NCBI RefSeq assembly: GCF_001650875.1
Contig: NZ_LXYI01000034.1
Span: 62,001-126,000, forward strand
Reading direction: 5' to 3'
Source: Sulfitobacter sp. EhC04
GTDB taxonomy: Bacteria > Pseudomonadota > Alphaproteobacteria > Rhodobacterales > Rhodobacteraceae
DNA: 64,000 nt
The position numbers and the translations under genes were made by a program. Under the pieces are notes generated by a model. That model saw nothing but the letters and a program-made list of their open reading frames with translations, did not search any database and was not told where the DNA came from. This document shows positions 1 to 8,071 of the stretch, piece after piece. Each line of letters begins with the position of its first letter. Within the stretch, counting starts at the first letter, position 1.

Positions 1-318
1 GGCAATCAGCAGAAGGTCGTCCTGGCCCGCTGGCTGGCCATGAACCCGCGTTTTCTGATCCTGGATGAGCCAACACGCGGCATCGACGTCGGTGCCCATG
101 CGGAGATTCTGCGGCTGATCCGGCAAGTCACCGCTGAGGGCATGTCGATCCTCGTCATCTCGTCGGAACTGGACGAGTTGATCGCCGTGGCCGACCGGGT
201 CATCGTGGTCCGTGACCGGCGTCATGTGGCCGAGCTTACCGGTTCCGAGATCACCACAGACACCATTGTCCACGCCATCGCCGCGCCTGACCGCGACACA
301 ACGGAGGTGCTTGCATGA
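1..318 (+). CDS. ytfR: Sugar ABC transporter ATP-binding protein, C-terminal fragment
   Basis: Only the last 105 codons are in the window; the gene begins upstream. The visible part opens inside the ABC signature region (GNQQKVVLARW), followed by a Walker B segment (FLILDEPTRGIDVG) and the H-loop region (LVISSELDEL). TRGID-type Walker B and GNQQK are typical of the second nucleotide-binding domain of duplicated sugar importers of the RbsA/MglA/YtfR type. The stop overlaps the start of the next permease (ATGA), so it is translationally coupled to it. The two permeases that follow closely resemble E. coli YtfT and YjfF, which makes YtfR the natural assignment. It would energise uptake of a galactose-type sugar at the cytoplasmic membrane. 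Confidence 0.9.
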   Translation, partial: GNQQKVVLARWLAMNPRFLILDEPTRGIDVGAHAEILRLIRQVTAEGMSILVISSELDELIAVADRVIVVRDRRHVAELTGSEITTDTIVHAIAAPDRDTTEVLA

Positions 319-1340
319 CCGCTCTGCGCCGCGTGACACCGCAATTGCTGACGCTGGCCGCGCTGGTGGCGCTGGTCACGTTGTTCTTTCCTGACTTCCT
401 GCGGATCGAGGTGGTAAACGGCCGCTTTGTCGGGACGATCATGGACATCCTGAAACGCGGCGCGCCGATTGGCTTGCTCGCTGTCGGCATGACGCTGGTC
501 ATCGCCACGCGCGGCATCGACCTGAGCGTGGGAACCACGATGGCCATCACGGGCGCGGTCGCCGCCTGGTCGATCACGCAAGGCTACGGGCTTGGCGGCG
601 CGCTGGTGCTGGCGCTGCTGGCCGGGGTCGCGGCCGGGCTGTGGAACGGCATGCTGGTGGCCATTTTTGGCATCCAGCCGATTGTGGCCACATTGATCCT
701 GATGACCTCGGGCAGGGGGATCGCACAACTTGTGACCGAGGGGCGCATCCTGACCTTCTCGCATGAGGGCATGGCCTTCTTCGGCTCCGGCGATCTGCTG
801 GGCATTCCTTCCCCTGCGCTCCTGTGGCTGTTGACTGCTGCTGGCGTGGCGCTTTTGATGCGTCGTTCGGCCCTCGGCATGCTGATCGAGGCCGTGGGGG
901 TGAACCGCGCCGCCTCCGCCCTTGCGGGGGTCAATGCAACGGTGCTGCTGATTGCGGTCTACGTGGCCTCGGGCCTCTGCGCCGCGCTGGCCGGGATCGT
1001 GGCCACCGCCGACATTCGCGGGGCAGATGCCAACAACTCGGGCCTCTGGCTGGAGCTCGACGCGATCCTCGCCGTGGTGATCGGCGGCAACTCCCTGATG
1101 GGCGGACGCTTCTCCATCGCGGCCTCGCTGCTGGGGGCACTGATCATTCAGACCATAGATACCGGCATCCTGCTGGCGGGCTTTCCGTCGGAATATAATC
1201 TCGTCATCAAGGCGGGCCTCGTGCTGGTCATCCTGGTGCTGCAAAGCCCGAACCTGAGCCATCACTGGTATGCCCTGCGCCGTGCCGCCCGGACCCGCCG
1301 CGAAACCGCCATGGACAGGGCCAAGGAGACAGGACGATGA
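315..1340 (+). CDS. ytfT: Galactofuranose-type ABC transporter permease YtfT
   Basis: This 341-residue, strongly hydrophobic protein belongs to the RbsC/BPD_transp_2 permease family and has multiple membrane segments. It carries the family motif GIDLSVGTTMAITGA near residue 65 and a long C-terminal block (ADIRGADANNSGLWLELDA, then GGNSLMGGRF) that I recognise as nearly identical to E. coli YtfT, also 341 residues. E. coli YtfQRT-YjfF imports galactofuranose. The start overlaps the ATPase stop by 4 bp and its own stop overlaps yjfF by 4 bp. The downstream genes degrade 2-dehydro-3-deoxygalactonate, which agrees with a galactose-type substrate. The periplasmic binding protein (YtfQ) must lie upstream of the window. 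Confidence 0.92.
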   Translation: MTALRRVTPQLLTLAALVALVTLFFPDFLRIEVVNGRFVGTIMDILKRGAPIGLLAVGMTLVIATRGIDLSVGTTMAITGAVAAWSITQGYGLGGALVLALLAGVAAGLWNGMLVAIFGIQPIVATLILMTSGRGIAQLVTEGRILTFSHEGMAFFGSGDLLGIPSPALLWLLTAAGVALLMRRSALGMLIEAVGVNRAASALAGVNATVLLIAVYVASGLCAALAGIVATADIRGADANNSGLWLELDAILAVVIGGNSLMGGRFSIAASLLGALIIQTIDTGILLAGFPSEYNLVIKAGLVLVILVLQSPNLSHHWYALRRAARTRRETAMDRAKETGR

Positions 1341-2302
1341 ACCCACGCCTCTATCCGCTGGCCGCGACCATCGCGATCTTCCTGCTGGCCTGGGTGATCT
1401 GCGTCATGCAGTTCCCCTACATGCTGTCCACCCGTGTGGTCGGGAACCTGCTGACCGACAATGCGTATCTCGGGATCGTGGCGGTTGGCATGACCGTGGT
1501 GATCCTGTCGGGCGGTATTGACCTGTCGGTTGGGTCGGTCATCGCATTTTCGGGCGTCTTCATTGCCGTGATGCTGCGCGATACTGGCCTGCACCCCATC
1601 CTCGTTTTCGCCCTGCTGCTGGTGATTGCCACGGGTTTCGGCGCAGCCATGGGGTGGCTGATCCATGCGCTGGCCATGCCGCCCTTTATCGTGACGTTGG
1701 CGGGGATGTTCCTGGCGCGCGGGGCAGCCTACATGCTCACGATCGACTCCGTGCCCATCGACCATGCCTTCTACGACCTGCTGGACGATGCCTATTACCT
1801 GATGCCCGGCAAGGGGCGGCTGACCCTGATCGGGCTGGTCATGCTGCTTACTGTTTCGGTTGGCATGATCGTCGCGCACCGCACCCGTTTCGGCGCATCG
1901 GTCTTTGCCCTGGGCGGTGGAGAAGCCACGGCACGCCTAATGGGCGTCAAGGTCGGGCGCACCACTGTGATGATCTACGCTTTCTCGGGGCTGATGGCGG
2001 GGCTGTCGGGCATCGTCTTTTCGGTCTACACCAGCTCGGGCTATCCGCTGGCCACCGTGGGCACCGAATTGACCGCGATTGCGGCGGTCGTGATCGGAGG
2101 CACGCTACTGACCGGCGGGGCGGGCTTTGTCTTTGGCACGCTGATCGGGGTGCTGACCATGGGGCTGATCCAGACCTACATTGTCTTTGACGGCTCGCTC
2201 TCCAGCTGGTGGACCAAGATCATCATCGGTTTGCTGCTGCTGGCCTTTATCCTGCTGCAAAAGGGGCTGCTGCGCGTCACCATGGCAAGGGTCGGTGCAT
2301 GA
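1337..2302 (+). CDS. yjfF: Galactofuranose-type ABC transporter permease YjfF
   Basis: This is the second RbsC-family permease, 321 residues. It shows GGIDLSVGSVIAFSGV near residue 56, the conserved stretch RTRFGASVFALGGGEATARLMG, and a C-terminal SSWWTKIIIGLLLLAFILLQKG that strongly resembles E. coli YjfF. It pairs with YtfT to form the membrane channel of the importer. An AGGA ribosome-binding site lies just upstream, and the start sits inside the ytfT stop. Its stop overlaps the kinase start by 4 bp, which puts transport and catabolism on one message. Confidence 0.92.
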   Translation: MNPRLYPLAATIAIFLLAWVICVMQFPYMLSTRVVGNLLTDNAYLGIVAVGMTVVILSGGIDLSVGSVIAFSGVFIAVMLRDTGLHPILVFALLLVIATGFGAAMGWLIHALAMPPFIVTLAGMFLARGAAYMLTIDSVPIDHAFYDLLDDAYYLMPGKGRLTLIGLVMLLTVSVGMIVAHRTRFGASVFALGGGEATARLMGVKVGRTTVMIYAFSGLMAGLSGIVFSVYTSSGYPLATVGTELTAIAAVVIGGTLLTGGAGFVFGTLIGVLTMGLIQTYIVFDGSLSSWWTKIIIGLLLLAFILLQKGLLRVTMARVGA

Positions 2303-3195
2303 CCGGCTGGATCGCGGCGGACTGGGGCACCTCCCGCCTGCGCATCTGGGCGCTGGGCGCTGGCGGAGACGTCACTGGGTCCGCGACCTCTGACGAGGGG
2401 ATGAGCCGCCTGACACCCGATGCCTTTGAGCCTGCCTTCCTGCGCGCTGCCGCAGGCCTGTTGCCCGAGGCAGGGACGGTCGAAGTCCTGATCTGCGGCA
2501 TGGCCGGGGCAAGGACCGGCTGGCAGGAGGTATCCTACGCCGCCGTGCCCTGTGATCCCATCGCCTGTCCTGAAAGGATCACAACCAGCGACCCGCGCCT
2601 GAATGTCCGTATCATCCCCGGCCTCAGCCAATCCGCGCCACTCGACGTGATGCGGGGCGAAGAGACGCAGATTGCGGGCTTCTTGACCGTACATCCCGGC
2701 TATGACGGCGTGATCTGCCTACCCGGCACCCACACCAAGTGGGTACGTGTGGCACAGGGCCGCGTGCTGACCTTCCGCACCGCCATGACAGGAGAACTGT
2801 TCGACCTGCTCGCCACCCGCTCGACCCTCGCCGGATTGACAGATGACGGTTGGGACGAAGCCGCTTTCGATCAGGCTGTGAGCGTGGCCGTGCGCTCAAC
2901 GGGCGCGCTGGCTGCCGACCTGTTCGGTTTGCGCGCCGCCGGTCTTCTGGAGCACGTCGCCCCCGGTGCGGCGCGCGCGCGGTTGTCGGCGCTGCTGATC
3001 GGACAGGAGGTCGCCTCAATGCGGCCCATTTGGCAGGACAGGCCCGTTGCCCTGATCGGGGATGCCACGCTAGAGGACCTCTATCGCCGGGCGCTGGACG
3101 CTGCCGGGCAGCGGGCCGAGAGTTTCGACGCGGGCGAACTGACCCTCACCGGTCTGTGCGCCGCCTTCGAGACATTCAGGGAGGACTGCCAATGA
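2299..3195 (+). CDS. dgoK: 2-dehydro-3-deoxygalactonokinase
   Basis: The protein (298 residues) begins MTGWIAADWGTSRLRIWAL, the phosphate-binding signature of the DgoK family. The central LPGTHTKWVRV followed by TAMTGELFDLL is also diagnostic. The enzyme phosphorylates 2-dehydro-3-deoxy-D-galactonate (KDGal) in the cytoplasm, the third step of the De Ley-Doudoroff galactose pathway. The reading frame stays open upstream to 2209, but the ATG at 2299 overlaps the yjfF stop as ATGA and starts the conserved N-terminus, so I chose it. Its end overlaps the aldolase start, so product and next enzyme are coupled. Confidence 0.93.
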   Translation: MTGWIAADWGTSRLRIWALGAGGDVTGSATSDEGMSRLTPDAFEPAFLRAAAGLLPEAGTVEVLICGMAGARTGWQEVSYAAVPCDPIACPERITTSDPRLNVRIIPGLSQSAPLDVMRGEETQIAGFLTVHPGYDGVICLPGTHTKWVRVAQGRVLTFRTAMTGELFDLLATRSTLAGLTDDGWDEAAFDQAVSVAVRSTGALAADLFGLRAAGLLEHVAPGAARARLSALLIGQEVASMRPIWQDRPVALIGDATLEDLYRRALDAAGQRAESFDAGELTLTGLCAAFETFREDCQ

Positions 3196-3794
3196 GAGAA
3201 ATCATCGCCATCCTGCGCGGCGTAACCCCGTCCGAGGTAGTGAAGATCGGCGAGGTCATGATCGCCGCCGGGATCACCCGGATCGAGGTGCCGCTGAATT
3301 CGCCCGATCCGCTGGACAGCATTAACCGGCTTGCTTTGGCCTTTGGCGCAGAGGCCGAGATTGGGGCGGGAACAGTGCTTGACCCCGCGCAGGTGCTTGC
3401 GGTGAAACAAGCGGGCGGGCGGCTGATCGTTTCACCCGACACCAACGCCGCCGTGATTGTCGAGACCAAACGGCAGGGGATGGCTTCGTACCCCGGCGCG
3501 ATGACGCCAAGCGAGTGTTTCGCCGCCCTCCGGGCTGGCGCCGATGCAATCAAGCTGTTTCCGGGGGGGCTGATCGGCCCATCTGGATTGGCGGCGGTAC
3601 GGGCCGTTCTGCCTTCCGGAACAAAGGTGCTGGCTGTGGGCGGCGTGGGCCCCGAGAACTTTTCCGACTGGGCGAAGGCGGGCGTTTCGGGCTTTGGCAT
3701 AGGAACGGCGCTTTTCCGTCCGGGGAACACGGTTGCGGAGGTCGCGGAACATGCAGCGCGAATCGTCGCGGCCTACGATAAGGCCATGGCATGA
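3192..3794 (+). CDS. dgoA: 2-dehydro-3-deoxy-6-phosphogalactonate aldolase
   Basis: This is a 200-residue KDPG/KDPGal aldolase-family TIM barrel. It begins MREIIAILRGVTPSEV. It carries the catalytic glutamate segment RIEVPLNSP, the GAGTVLDPAQV strand, and the Schiff-base lysine in GADAIKLFPGG. It cleaves phosphorylated KDGal to pyruvate and glyceraldehyde 3-phosphate. The start at 3192 overlaps the dgoK stop (ATGA); a longer open frame from 2850 would run through dgoK and is not credible. It ends in another 4-bp overlap with the lactonase gene. Kinase followed directly by aldolase is the standard dgoKA order. Confidence 0.93.
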   Translation: MREIIAILRGVTPSEVVKIGEVMIAAGITRIEVPLNSPDPLDSINRLALAFGAEAEIGAGTVLDPAQVLAVKQAGGRLIVSPDTNAAVIVETKRQGMASYPGAMTPSECFAALRAGADAIKLFPGGLIGPSGLAAVRAVLPSGTKVLAVGGVGPENFSDWAKAGVSGFGIGTALFRPGNTVAEVAEHAARIVAAYDKAMA

Positions 3795-4636
3795 CCGATA
3801 TTTTCGACGACCGTGCCTGTGAACTGGGCGAAGGCCCGTTGTGGCATCCCGAACGGCAACAGCTGTTCTGGTTCGACATCCATGGCCACCGCCTGCTGTC
3901 GCGCGGACCGGAGGGACCGCAGGAGTGGGGCATGGTCGAAAGTGCCTCGGCCGCCGGATGGATCGACCGCGACCGCCTGCTGATTGCGACCGAGACGGGG
4001 CTGTTCCGGTTCGATCTGGAGACCGGTTCGCGTGACCTGTTGGTCGAAATGGAAGCTGACCAGGCCGACACCCGGTCCAACGATGGCCGCGCCGATCCCA
4101 TGGGCGGCTTCTGGATCGGCACCATGGGCAAGGAGGCCCAGCCGCGTGCTGGCGCAATCTATCGCTATTTCGGCGGCAAGCTCGAACGCCTGTTCCCGGA
4201 GATCACCATTCCGAACGCCATTTGTTTCGCGCCCGACGGACGCCGCGCCTTTTACGCCGATACACCCCGCCAGCGCATCTGGACGGTCCCGCTGGATGCA
4301 CAGGGCTGGCCCGACGGCCCGTCCGAGATTTTCGCTGATCTGCGCAGCGACGGAACATTCCCGGATGGCGCTGTCGTCGATTCCCAGGGCGCGCTCTGGG
4401 TTGCGCAGTGGGGGGCGGGCAGGGTCGTGCGGTATCGGTCGGATGGTCGCGCGGACCGGGTGATCGACCTTCCCGCCCGGCTGGTCACCAGTCCCTGTTT
4501 CGGGGGCGAGACATTGGACCGGATGTTCGTCACCAGCGCCTGGGAGGGTCTGACGGATCGCGGAGCGGCGGACGGTCAGACATTCACTGTCGATCCGGGC
4601 CACACAGGCCTGCCTTCACCCCGTGTGCTTTTATGA
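3791..4636 (+). CDS. SMP-30/gluconolactonase family sugar lactonase
   Basis: This 281-residue six-bladed propeller enzyme belongs to the SMP-30/regucalcin family. The metal ligands are visible: Glu in CELGEGPLWHPE near residue 15, Asn in the RSNDGRADPMGGFWIGTMG block, Asn in PNAICFAPDG and Asp in FPDGAVVDSQGALW. It should hydrolyse an aldonolactone, here most plausibly galactonolactone formed by a galactose dehydrogenase. L-arabinonolactone is an alternative, because related enzymes act on both. The position between dgoA and the mutarotase, with 4-bp overlaps on both sides, supports a role in the same pathway. The dehydrogenase and dehydratase are not in the window and may lie upstream. Confidence 0.88.
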   Translation: MTDIFDDRACELGEGPLWHPERQQLFWFDIHGHRLLSRGPEGPQEWGMVESASAAGWIDRDRLLIATETGLFRFDLETGSRDLLVEMEADQADTRSNDGRADPMGGFWIGTMGKEAQPRAGAIYRYFGGKLERLFPEITIPNAICFAPDGRRAFYADTPRQRIWTVPLDAQGWPDGPSEIFADLRSDGTFPDGAVVDSQGALWVAQWGAGRVVRYRSDGRADRVIDLPARLVTSPCFGGETLDRMFVTSAWEGLTDRGAADGQTFTVDPGHTGLPSPRVLL

Positions 4637-5625
4637 CCGGACCCGAGAGTTTCGGCCGCCTTCCCAACGGGCGGGAAGTCACGCGCAACCGCATCACCGC
4701 AGGTGATCTGGAGGCCCAGGTCCTAACCTGGGGTGCCACGGTTCAGGACCTGCGCTATCGCGGGCAGCGGGTGGTGATCGGGGCAGATACGATCGAGCCC
4801 TATCTGAACGATCTGCGCTACTGCGGGGCCGTGGTCGGCCGGTTTGCCAACCGGATCGGCAATGCCCGGTTCGACCTTGATGGCCAGACCTATACAACCG
4901 ATCCCAACTACCTGGGACGCCATACGCTGCATGGGGGTGAGCAGGGGGCGGGCGAACGTCTCTGGACGCTGGAAGAAACCCGCGCTGATAGCATCCGCCT
5001 GTCGCTGACGCTTCGCGATGGGGACATGGGGTTCCCGGGCGCGTTGACCGTCACGGTCGCCTACACCGTCGCGCCGCCCGCGACCCTGCGCGTGGTGATC
5101 GAGGCCCGGACAACCCGCGCCACGCCCTGCAGCTTCGCCCATCATGGATACTTTGTATTGGATGATACCGGGACCATCACGGACCACGACCTGCAGATTG
5201 AGGCCAGGCATTACTTGCCGGTAAATCAGGATCTGATCCCGACCAGCGGGCCCGCGCCCGTTGCCGGCACCGCGTTTGACTTTCGCGAGGCGCGAAGGGT
5301 CGGACAGGCGGGGTACGATCATAATTTCTGTCTGTCGGACAAGGCCACTCATCTGCGCCCTGTTGCCCGGCTGGCGAGCGCCGCATCGGGTGTGACGATG
5401 CAGGTGGCCACGACCGAACCGGGCCTTCAGATCTATGACGGCGCGCATCTTGGAGGCCAGAGCGGACATGATAGCTTGAGCCTGCTGCCCAAGCCCGGCC
5501 TTGCGTTGGAAACGCAGGCCTGGCCGGACAGCCCGAACCGCGCGGATTTCCCGAACTGCATCCTGAGGCCGGGAGAGACGTACCGGGCCGAAACGACCTA
5601 CGCCTTTGCTGGTCCGGCAGCTTGA
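4633..5625 (+). CDS. galM: Aldose 1-epimerase (galactose mutarotase)
   Basis: The product (330 residues) is a GalM-type mutarotase that interconverts alpha and beta anomers of galactose. Family hallmarks are GRFANRIGNARF, the RHTLHGG histidine, the second catalytic-site histidine in SFAHHGYFVL, the YDHNF segment, and a C-terminal acidic residue in GLALETQAWPDSPN. I chose the ATG at 4633 because it overlaps the lactonase stop (ATGA) and begins the conserved N-terminus; the frame is open further upstream. This is the last gene of the sugar operon. A mutarotase would help deliver the anomer used by the sugar dehydrogenase. Confidence 0.92.
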   Translation: MTGPESFGRLPNGREVTRNRITAGDLEAQVLTWGATVQDLRYRGQRVVIGADTIEPYLNDLRYCGAVVGRFANRIGNARFDLDGQTYTTDPNYLGRHTLHGGEQGAGERLWTLEETRADSIRLSLTLRDGDMGFPGALTVTVAYTVAPPATLRVVIEARTTRATPCSFAHHGYFVLDDTGTITDHDLQIEARHYLPVNQDLIPTSGPAPVAGTAFDFREARRVGQAGYDHNFCLSDKATHLRPVARLASAASGVTMQVATTEPGLQIYDGAHLGGQSGHDSLSLLPKPGLALETQAWPDSPNRADFPNCILRPGETYRAETTYAFAGPAA

Positions 5626-6194
5626 GGATACGGGTCCCAGGCCGCACGAGATCATCTAAATGAGAAAATTGGCGAACTCGGTGGCTTTACAGTGATCGAG
5701 GAAGCAACCGAGGCGACATTGCGCCCGATCGCCTATGCATGTCAGCGCGGGCGGGTCGTTTGCAGGAATTGGAGCGTCCGGCCTTATATATGAATCACTT
5801 GTTCGCTGCCTTAGGTTAAAGGCCGGACGCTTTATTTGCGGAAGTTCCAGCACGGTAAATCCCTTGTTCCCGGCAAAATCCGAAATTGCGCAGCGCACAA
5901 GGGCGGGTTTTTTTATATTGTCTTGATATTGTTGTTGCGCGCCGTTCGCGGGGTTCTTACATCCATTCCGAATGCCCGAAATATAGTATCTTGTATTTGC
6001 TGGGTTTTTTGGGAATCTTTCGGGATGACTTCATCTCGATATTCAGGCCTGATCTGCAACCGTCAGCCGGATCATCCATGATATGCGTCATTGGCTGGAA
6101 ATGATCGCTTTTGCAGACGGTTTTCCCAAGGTACGATGCCGGGTGAACCGCATCCGGTATTCGTAATAACCACCAACCCGTGATCGGAGCAGAT
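5626..6194 (+). other. Intergenic region without a supported gene
   Basis: The 569 bases between galM and the MYG1-family gene hold only short open frames with no recognisable product. The stretch from about 5890 to 6060 is clearly richer in A+T than its surroundings. I see one strong inverted repeat (listed separately). The end of this stretch must contain the promoter and ribosome-binding site of the next gene; a CGGAG sits 5 bases before its ATG at 6195. Confidence 0.6.
5773..5831. repeat. Inverted repeat, 13-bp perfect arms
   Basis: The arms AGCGTCCGGCCTT (5773-5785) and its exact reverse complement (5819-5831) are separated by 33 bases that are A+T-rich. The right arm is followed by TTTATTT. 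It lies about 150 bp past the end of the sugar operon, so it could act as a weak transcription stop. The loop is long for a terminator, and an operator or decayed element is equally possible. Confidence 0.6.
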
Positions 6195-7148
6195 ATGAGC
6201 CTACCCAAAGCGGCAATCCGGCACCTGGTGACACATTCCGGCGGCTTTCACGCTGATGAGTTGTTGTCCTCGGTCATTCTGACCCGCTTGTATCCGCAGG
6301 CCGACCTTGTTCGCAGCCGGGACGCGGCCTGGATCACACCGGCCCCCGACAGGATCATATATGATGTCGGGCGGCAGTTTGACCCCGCTGCGGGAATTTT
6401 CGACCATCACCAACTGCCCGGCCCCCTCCGTGCGGATGGCCAGCCTTACAGTTCTTTCGGCCTGATCTGGGCCGCATACGGGCGCGATTATCTGCGTGCC
6501 CTTGCCGTACCGGAAAGTGACATCGAAGCGGTATTCGCGGGATTCGACAGGGGTTTCGTGCTGCCCGTCGACCTGATGGACAATGGGGCGCTGGACCCCG
6601 GCGTTGCAGGTCCACTTGCCGGATTGACCCTCCCGGTTCTGCTGGAGACGCTGAAACCGGTATTCGATGATCGCAGTCCGAAGGCAGAAGACGAAGCCTT
6701 TGCCGCCGCTCTGCCGATCGCCCGCGCCTTTGTCGAGGCGGCGATTGCCGGAAAGGCGGCCAAGCGGCGCGCGGCCACGATTGTTCATGATGCCATCAGC
6801 CAGGCGGGCCAGTCGCGGGTTCTGGAACTGCCGATGGGCATGCCGTTCCGTGCGGCCATTCTTGATGCGGGGGCGGATCACCTTTGGTTTGTGGTACATC
6901 CACGCGACACCGACTGGGCGATCACGGGGATCAGGAAAAGCGACGACAGTTTTGCGCTGCGTGCGGATCTGCCGGCGCATTGGGCCGGTTTGAGCGATGA
7001 AGAACTGCAACAGGCCAGCGGCGTGCCCGGTGCCAGGTTCTGTCACGCGGGGCGGTTCATTGCGGTTGCAGCCGACCGGGAAAGCGCGCTGCGCATGGCC
7101 GCCCTTGCGATTGATGCGGCAGACCAATTGGCTGCCGAAGCGATTTAG
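6195..7148 (+). CDS. MYG1 family protein (DHH-like exonuclease family)
   Basis: This 317-residue protein matches the MYG1/UPF0160 family. The N-terminal HSGGFHADELLSSVILTRLYP and the FDHHQLPGPLR motif are the family's metal-binding signatures; the C-terminal GARFCHAGRFIAV is also conserved. Eukaryotic MYG1 is a 3'-5' RNA exonuclease of the DHH-phosphoesterase type, and bacterial members are presumed nucleases or phosphoesterases. A GTG at 6180 would add five residues, but the ATG at 6195 has a CGGAG at the right distance and starts the conserved region, so I prefer it. The gene stands alone between an A+T-rich gap and tRNA-Arg. Confidence 0.88.
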   Translation: MSLPKAAIRHLVTHSGGFHADELLSSVILTRLYPQADLVRSRDAAWITPAPDRIIYDVGRQFDPAAGIFDHHQLPGPLRADGQPYSSFGLIWAAYGRDYLRALAVPESDIEAVFAGFDRGFVLPVDLMDNGALDPGVAGPLAGLTLPVLLETLKPVFDDRSPKAEDEAFAAALPIARAFVEAAIAGKAAKRRAATIVHDAISQAGQSRVLELPMGMPFRAAILDAGADHLWFVVHPRDTDWAITGIRKSDDSFALRADLPAHWAGLSDEELQQASGVPGARFCHAGRFIAVAADRESALRMAALAIDAADQLAAEAI

Positions 7149-7237
7149 GTTGCCGGACACCGTGGCGGAATAGATCACGCAGAGGGGTTCCAGAAGGCTT
7201 GCCAAGCCAGCCCCGATGATGGAAAACCCCGCGCAGC

Positions 7238-7314
7238 GGTCCCTTAGCTCAACTGGATAGAGCAGCTGACTTCTAATCAGCAGGTTGAGGGTTCGAGTCC
7301 TTCAGGGATCGCCA
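7238..7314 (+). tRNA. tRNA-Arg (anticodon TCT)
   Basis: A complete cloverleaf of 77 nt with encoded CCA. The acceptor stem GGTCCCT pairs with AGGGATC (one G-U), the D stem GCTC pairs with GAGC, and the anticodon stem GCTGA/TCAGC encloses loop CTTCTAA with TCT at 7272-7274. The T stem GAGGG/CCTTC encloses TTCGAGT. It reads AGA and AGG codons. Its 3' end is followed by a gene-free stretch and a small mobile element. Confidence 0.97.
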
Positions 7315-7680
7315 GACTGTCTAATTAACTACTTGATAAGAATTGATTGTTCTCAAGGCGCGCTTTCTGCGTCGTCAATATTTCGACGCGTCCCTCGATT
7401 GCAGCACGCATCTCTTCCGTGCACAGAAACACAACACAGCCGGGTTCAAACCGTCAAGACCAAGGACTTTTCAACAAAATCAGTCCGAAGCGGGCAATTG
7501 CGGCGCGTGCTGAGTGGTCTGTGGATGATTTTGGCAGCCGACATCCAGGTAGCCTGTGGAGGCTGTGTCCAGCCCGCCAGTCGCGAGGGGGCAACCTGCG
7601 TCAACGCCGGTGCGCGAAACGCACCGGTCGTCAAGCCTTTCAAGGGCATTGTGGCGTGACGCCGATTGGCCGGGCGCGCC
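7315..7680 (+). other. Gene-free stretch downstream of tRNA-Arg
   Basis: There are 366 bases between the tRNA and MITE copy 1. The first 50 bases are A+T-rich and the rest is mixed. Short open frames exist on both strands, but none has a ribosome-binding site or a recognisable product. I found no integrase and no duplicated tRNA 3' end. It may be the worn remains of something once inserted at the tRNA, but the sequence alone does not show that. Confidence 0.5.
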
Positions 7681-7759
7681 TTAGGCTCTGGACCCATTAA
7701 TTCTATATTCACAGTTTGCCAGATTTTTTCGCAGACAAGAAGCATCTGCGCAGGAATTC

Positions 7760-7799
7760 CCTCTCGTGCATTGCTTCGCAATACCCTGCCGGGCAGTGG
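7760..7799. repeat. Double-hairpin insert I inside MITE copy 1
   Basis: This 40-bp segment is absent from copy 2. It contains two small hairpins, ATTGCTTCGCAAT and CCCTGCCGGGCAGTGG. It is about 85 percent identical by eye to insert II at 7829-7869, so both look like copies of one short palindromic repeat. Confidence 0.7.
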
Positions 7800-7828
7800 T
7801 GGTTCTATTTCAAGCAGATGTGACGCCT

Positions 7829-7869
7829 CCTCTCGGGACATTGCTGCGCAATGCCCTGCCGGGCAATGG
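7829..7869. repeat. Double-hairpin insert II inside MITE copy 1
   Basis: A 41-bp relative of insert I (ATTGCTGCGCAAT followed by CCCTGCCGGGCAATGG), also missing from copy 2 at the matching position. The two inserts begin with the same CCTCTCG. Confidence 0.7.
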
Positions 7870-7893
7870 GCTGCGGGAAAATCCGTCAAACCC

Positions 7894-7947
7894 GTCACGC
7901 CGAAGGCGTGCCAGCATAACGCGGCGCTCCTTCGGAGCGACGGGCGG
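7894..7947. repeat. Double-hairpin insert III inside MITE copy 1
   Basis: A third extra segment relative to copy 2. It has different bases but the same plan of two adjacent hairpins: CACGCCGAAGGCGTG and CGCTCCTTCGGAGCG. The exact borders are approximate. Confidence 0.6.
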
Positions 7948-8071
7948 TGATTTCACTTCATTTCAACGTCTTGGGTCGCTTGCAAATAGAACCACTATTG
8001 GCTGCTCGCCCCAAACCACTGAAATTTCGTGAAATCGCCGCTGAGCATATAGAATTAATGGGTCCGGAGCC

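Larger units (their letters stand above)
7684..8071. mobile_element. MITE-like element, copy 1 (388 bp, no ORF)
   Basis: The ends are inverted repeats of 25 bp with one mismatch, beginning GGCTCTGGACCCATTAA on the left and GGCTCCGGACCCATTAA read inward from the right. They are flanked by TTA on both sides (7681-7683 and 8072-8074), a plausible 3-bp target duplication. The right-hand TTA is the complement of the stop codon TAA of the TPR gene, so insertion left that reading frame intact. The interior is collinear with copy 2 (51108-51369) but carries three extra palindromic inserts. No transposase frame is present, so it would need a helper in trans. The parent IS family is uncertain; short TTA/TA duplications fit IS5-related or IS630-related elements. 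Confidence 0.85.

Noticed and set aside
5656..5926. Overlapping small frames on both strands after galM
   Set aside because: No start signals or familiar sequence; the region is dominated by an inverted repeat and A+T-rich DNA.
7446..7898. A 150-codon minus-strand frame downstream of tRNA-Arg
   Set aside because: It crosses the left end of MITE copy 1 and two of its palindromic inserts, so it is not a natural gene; the translation matches nothing I recognise.
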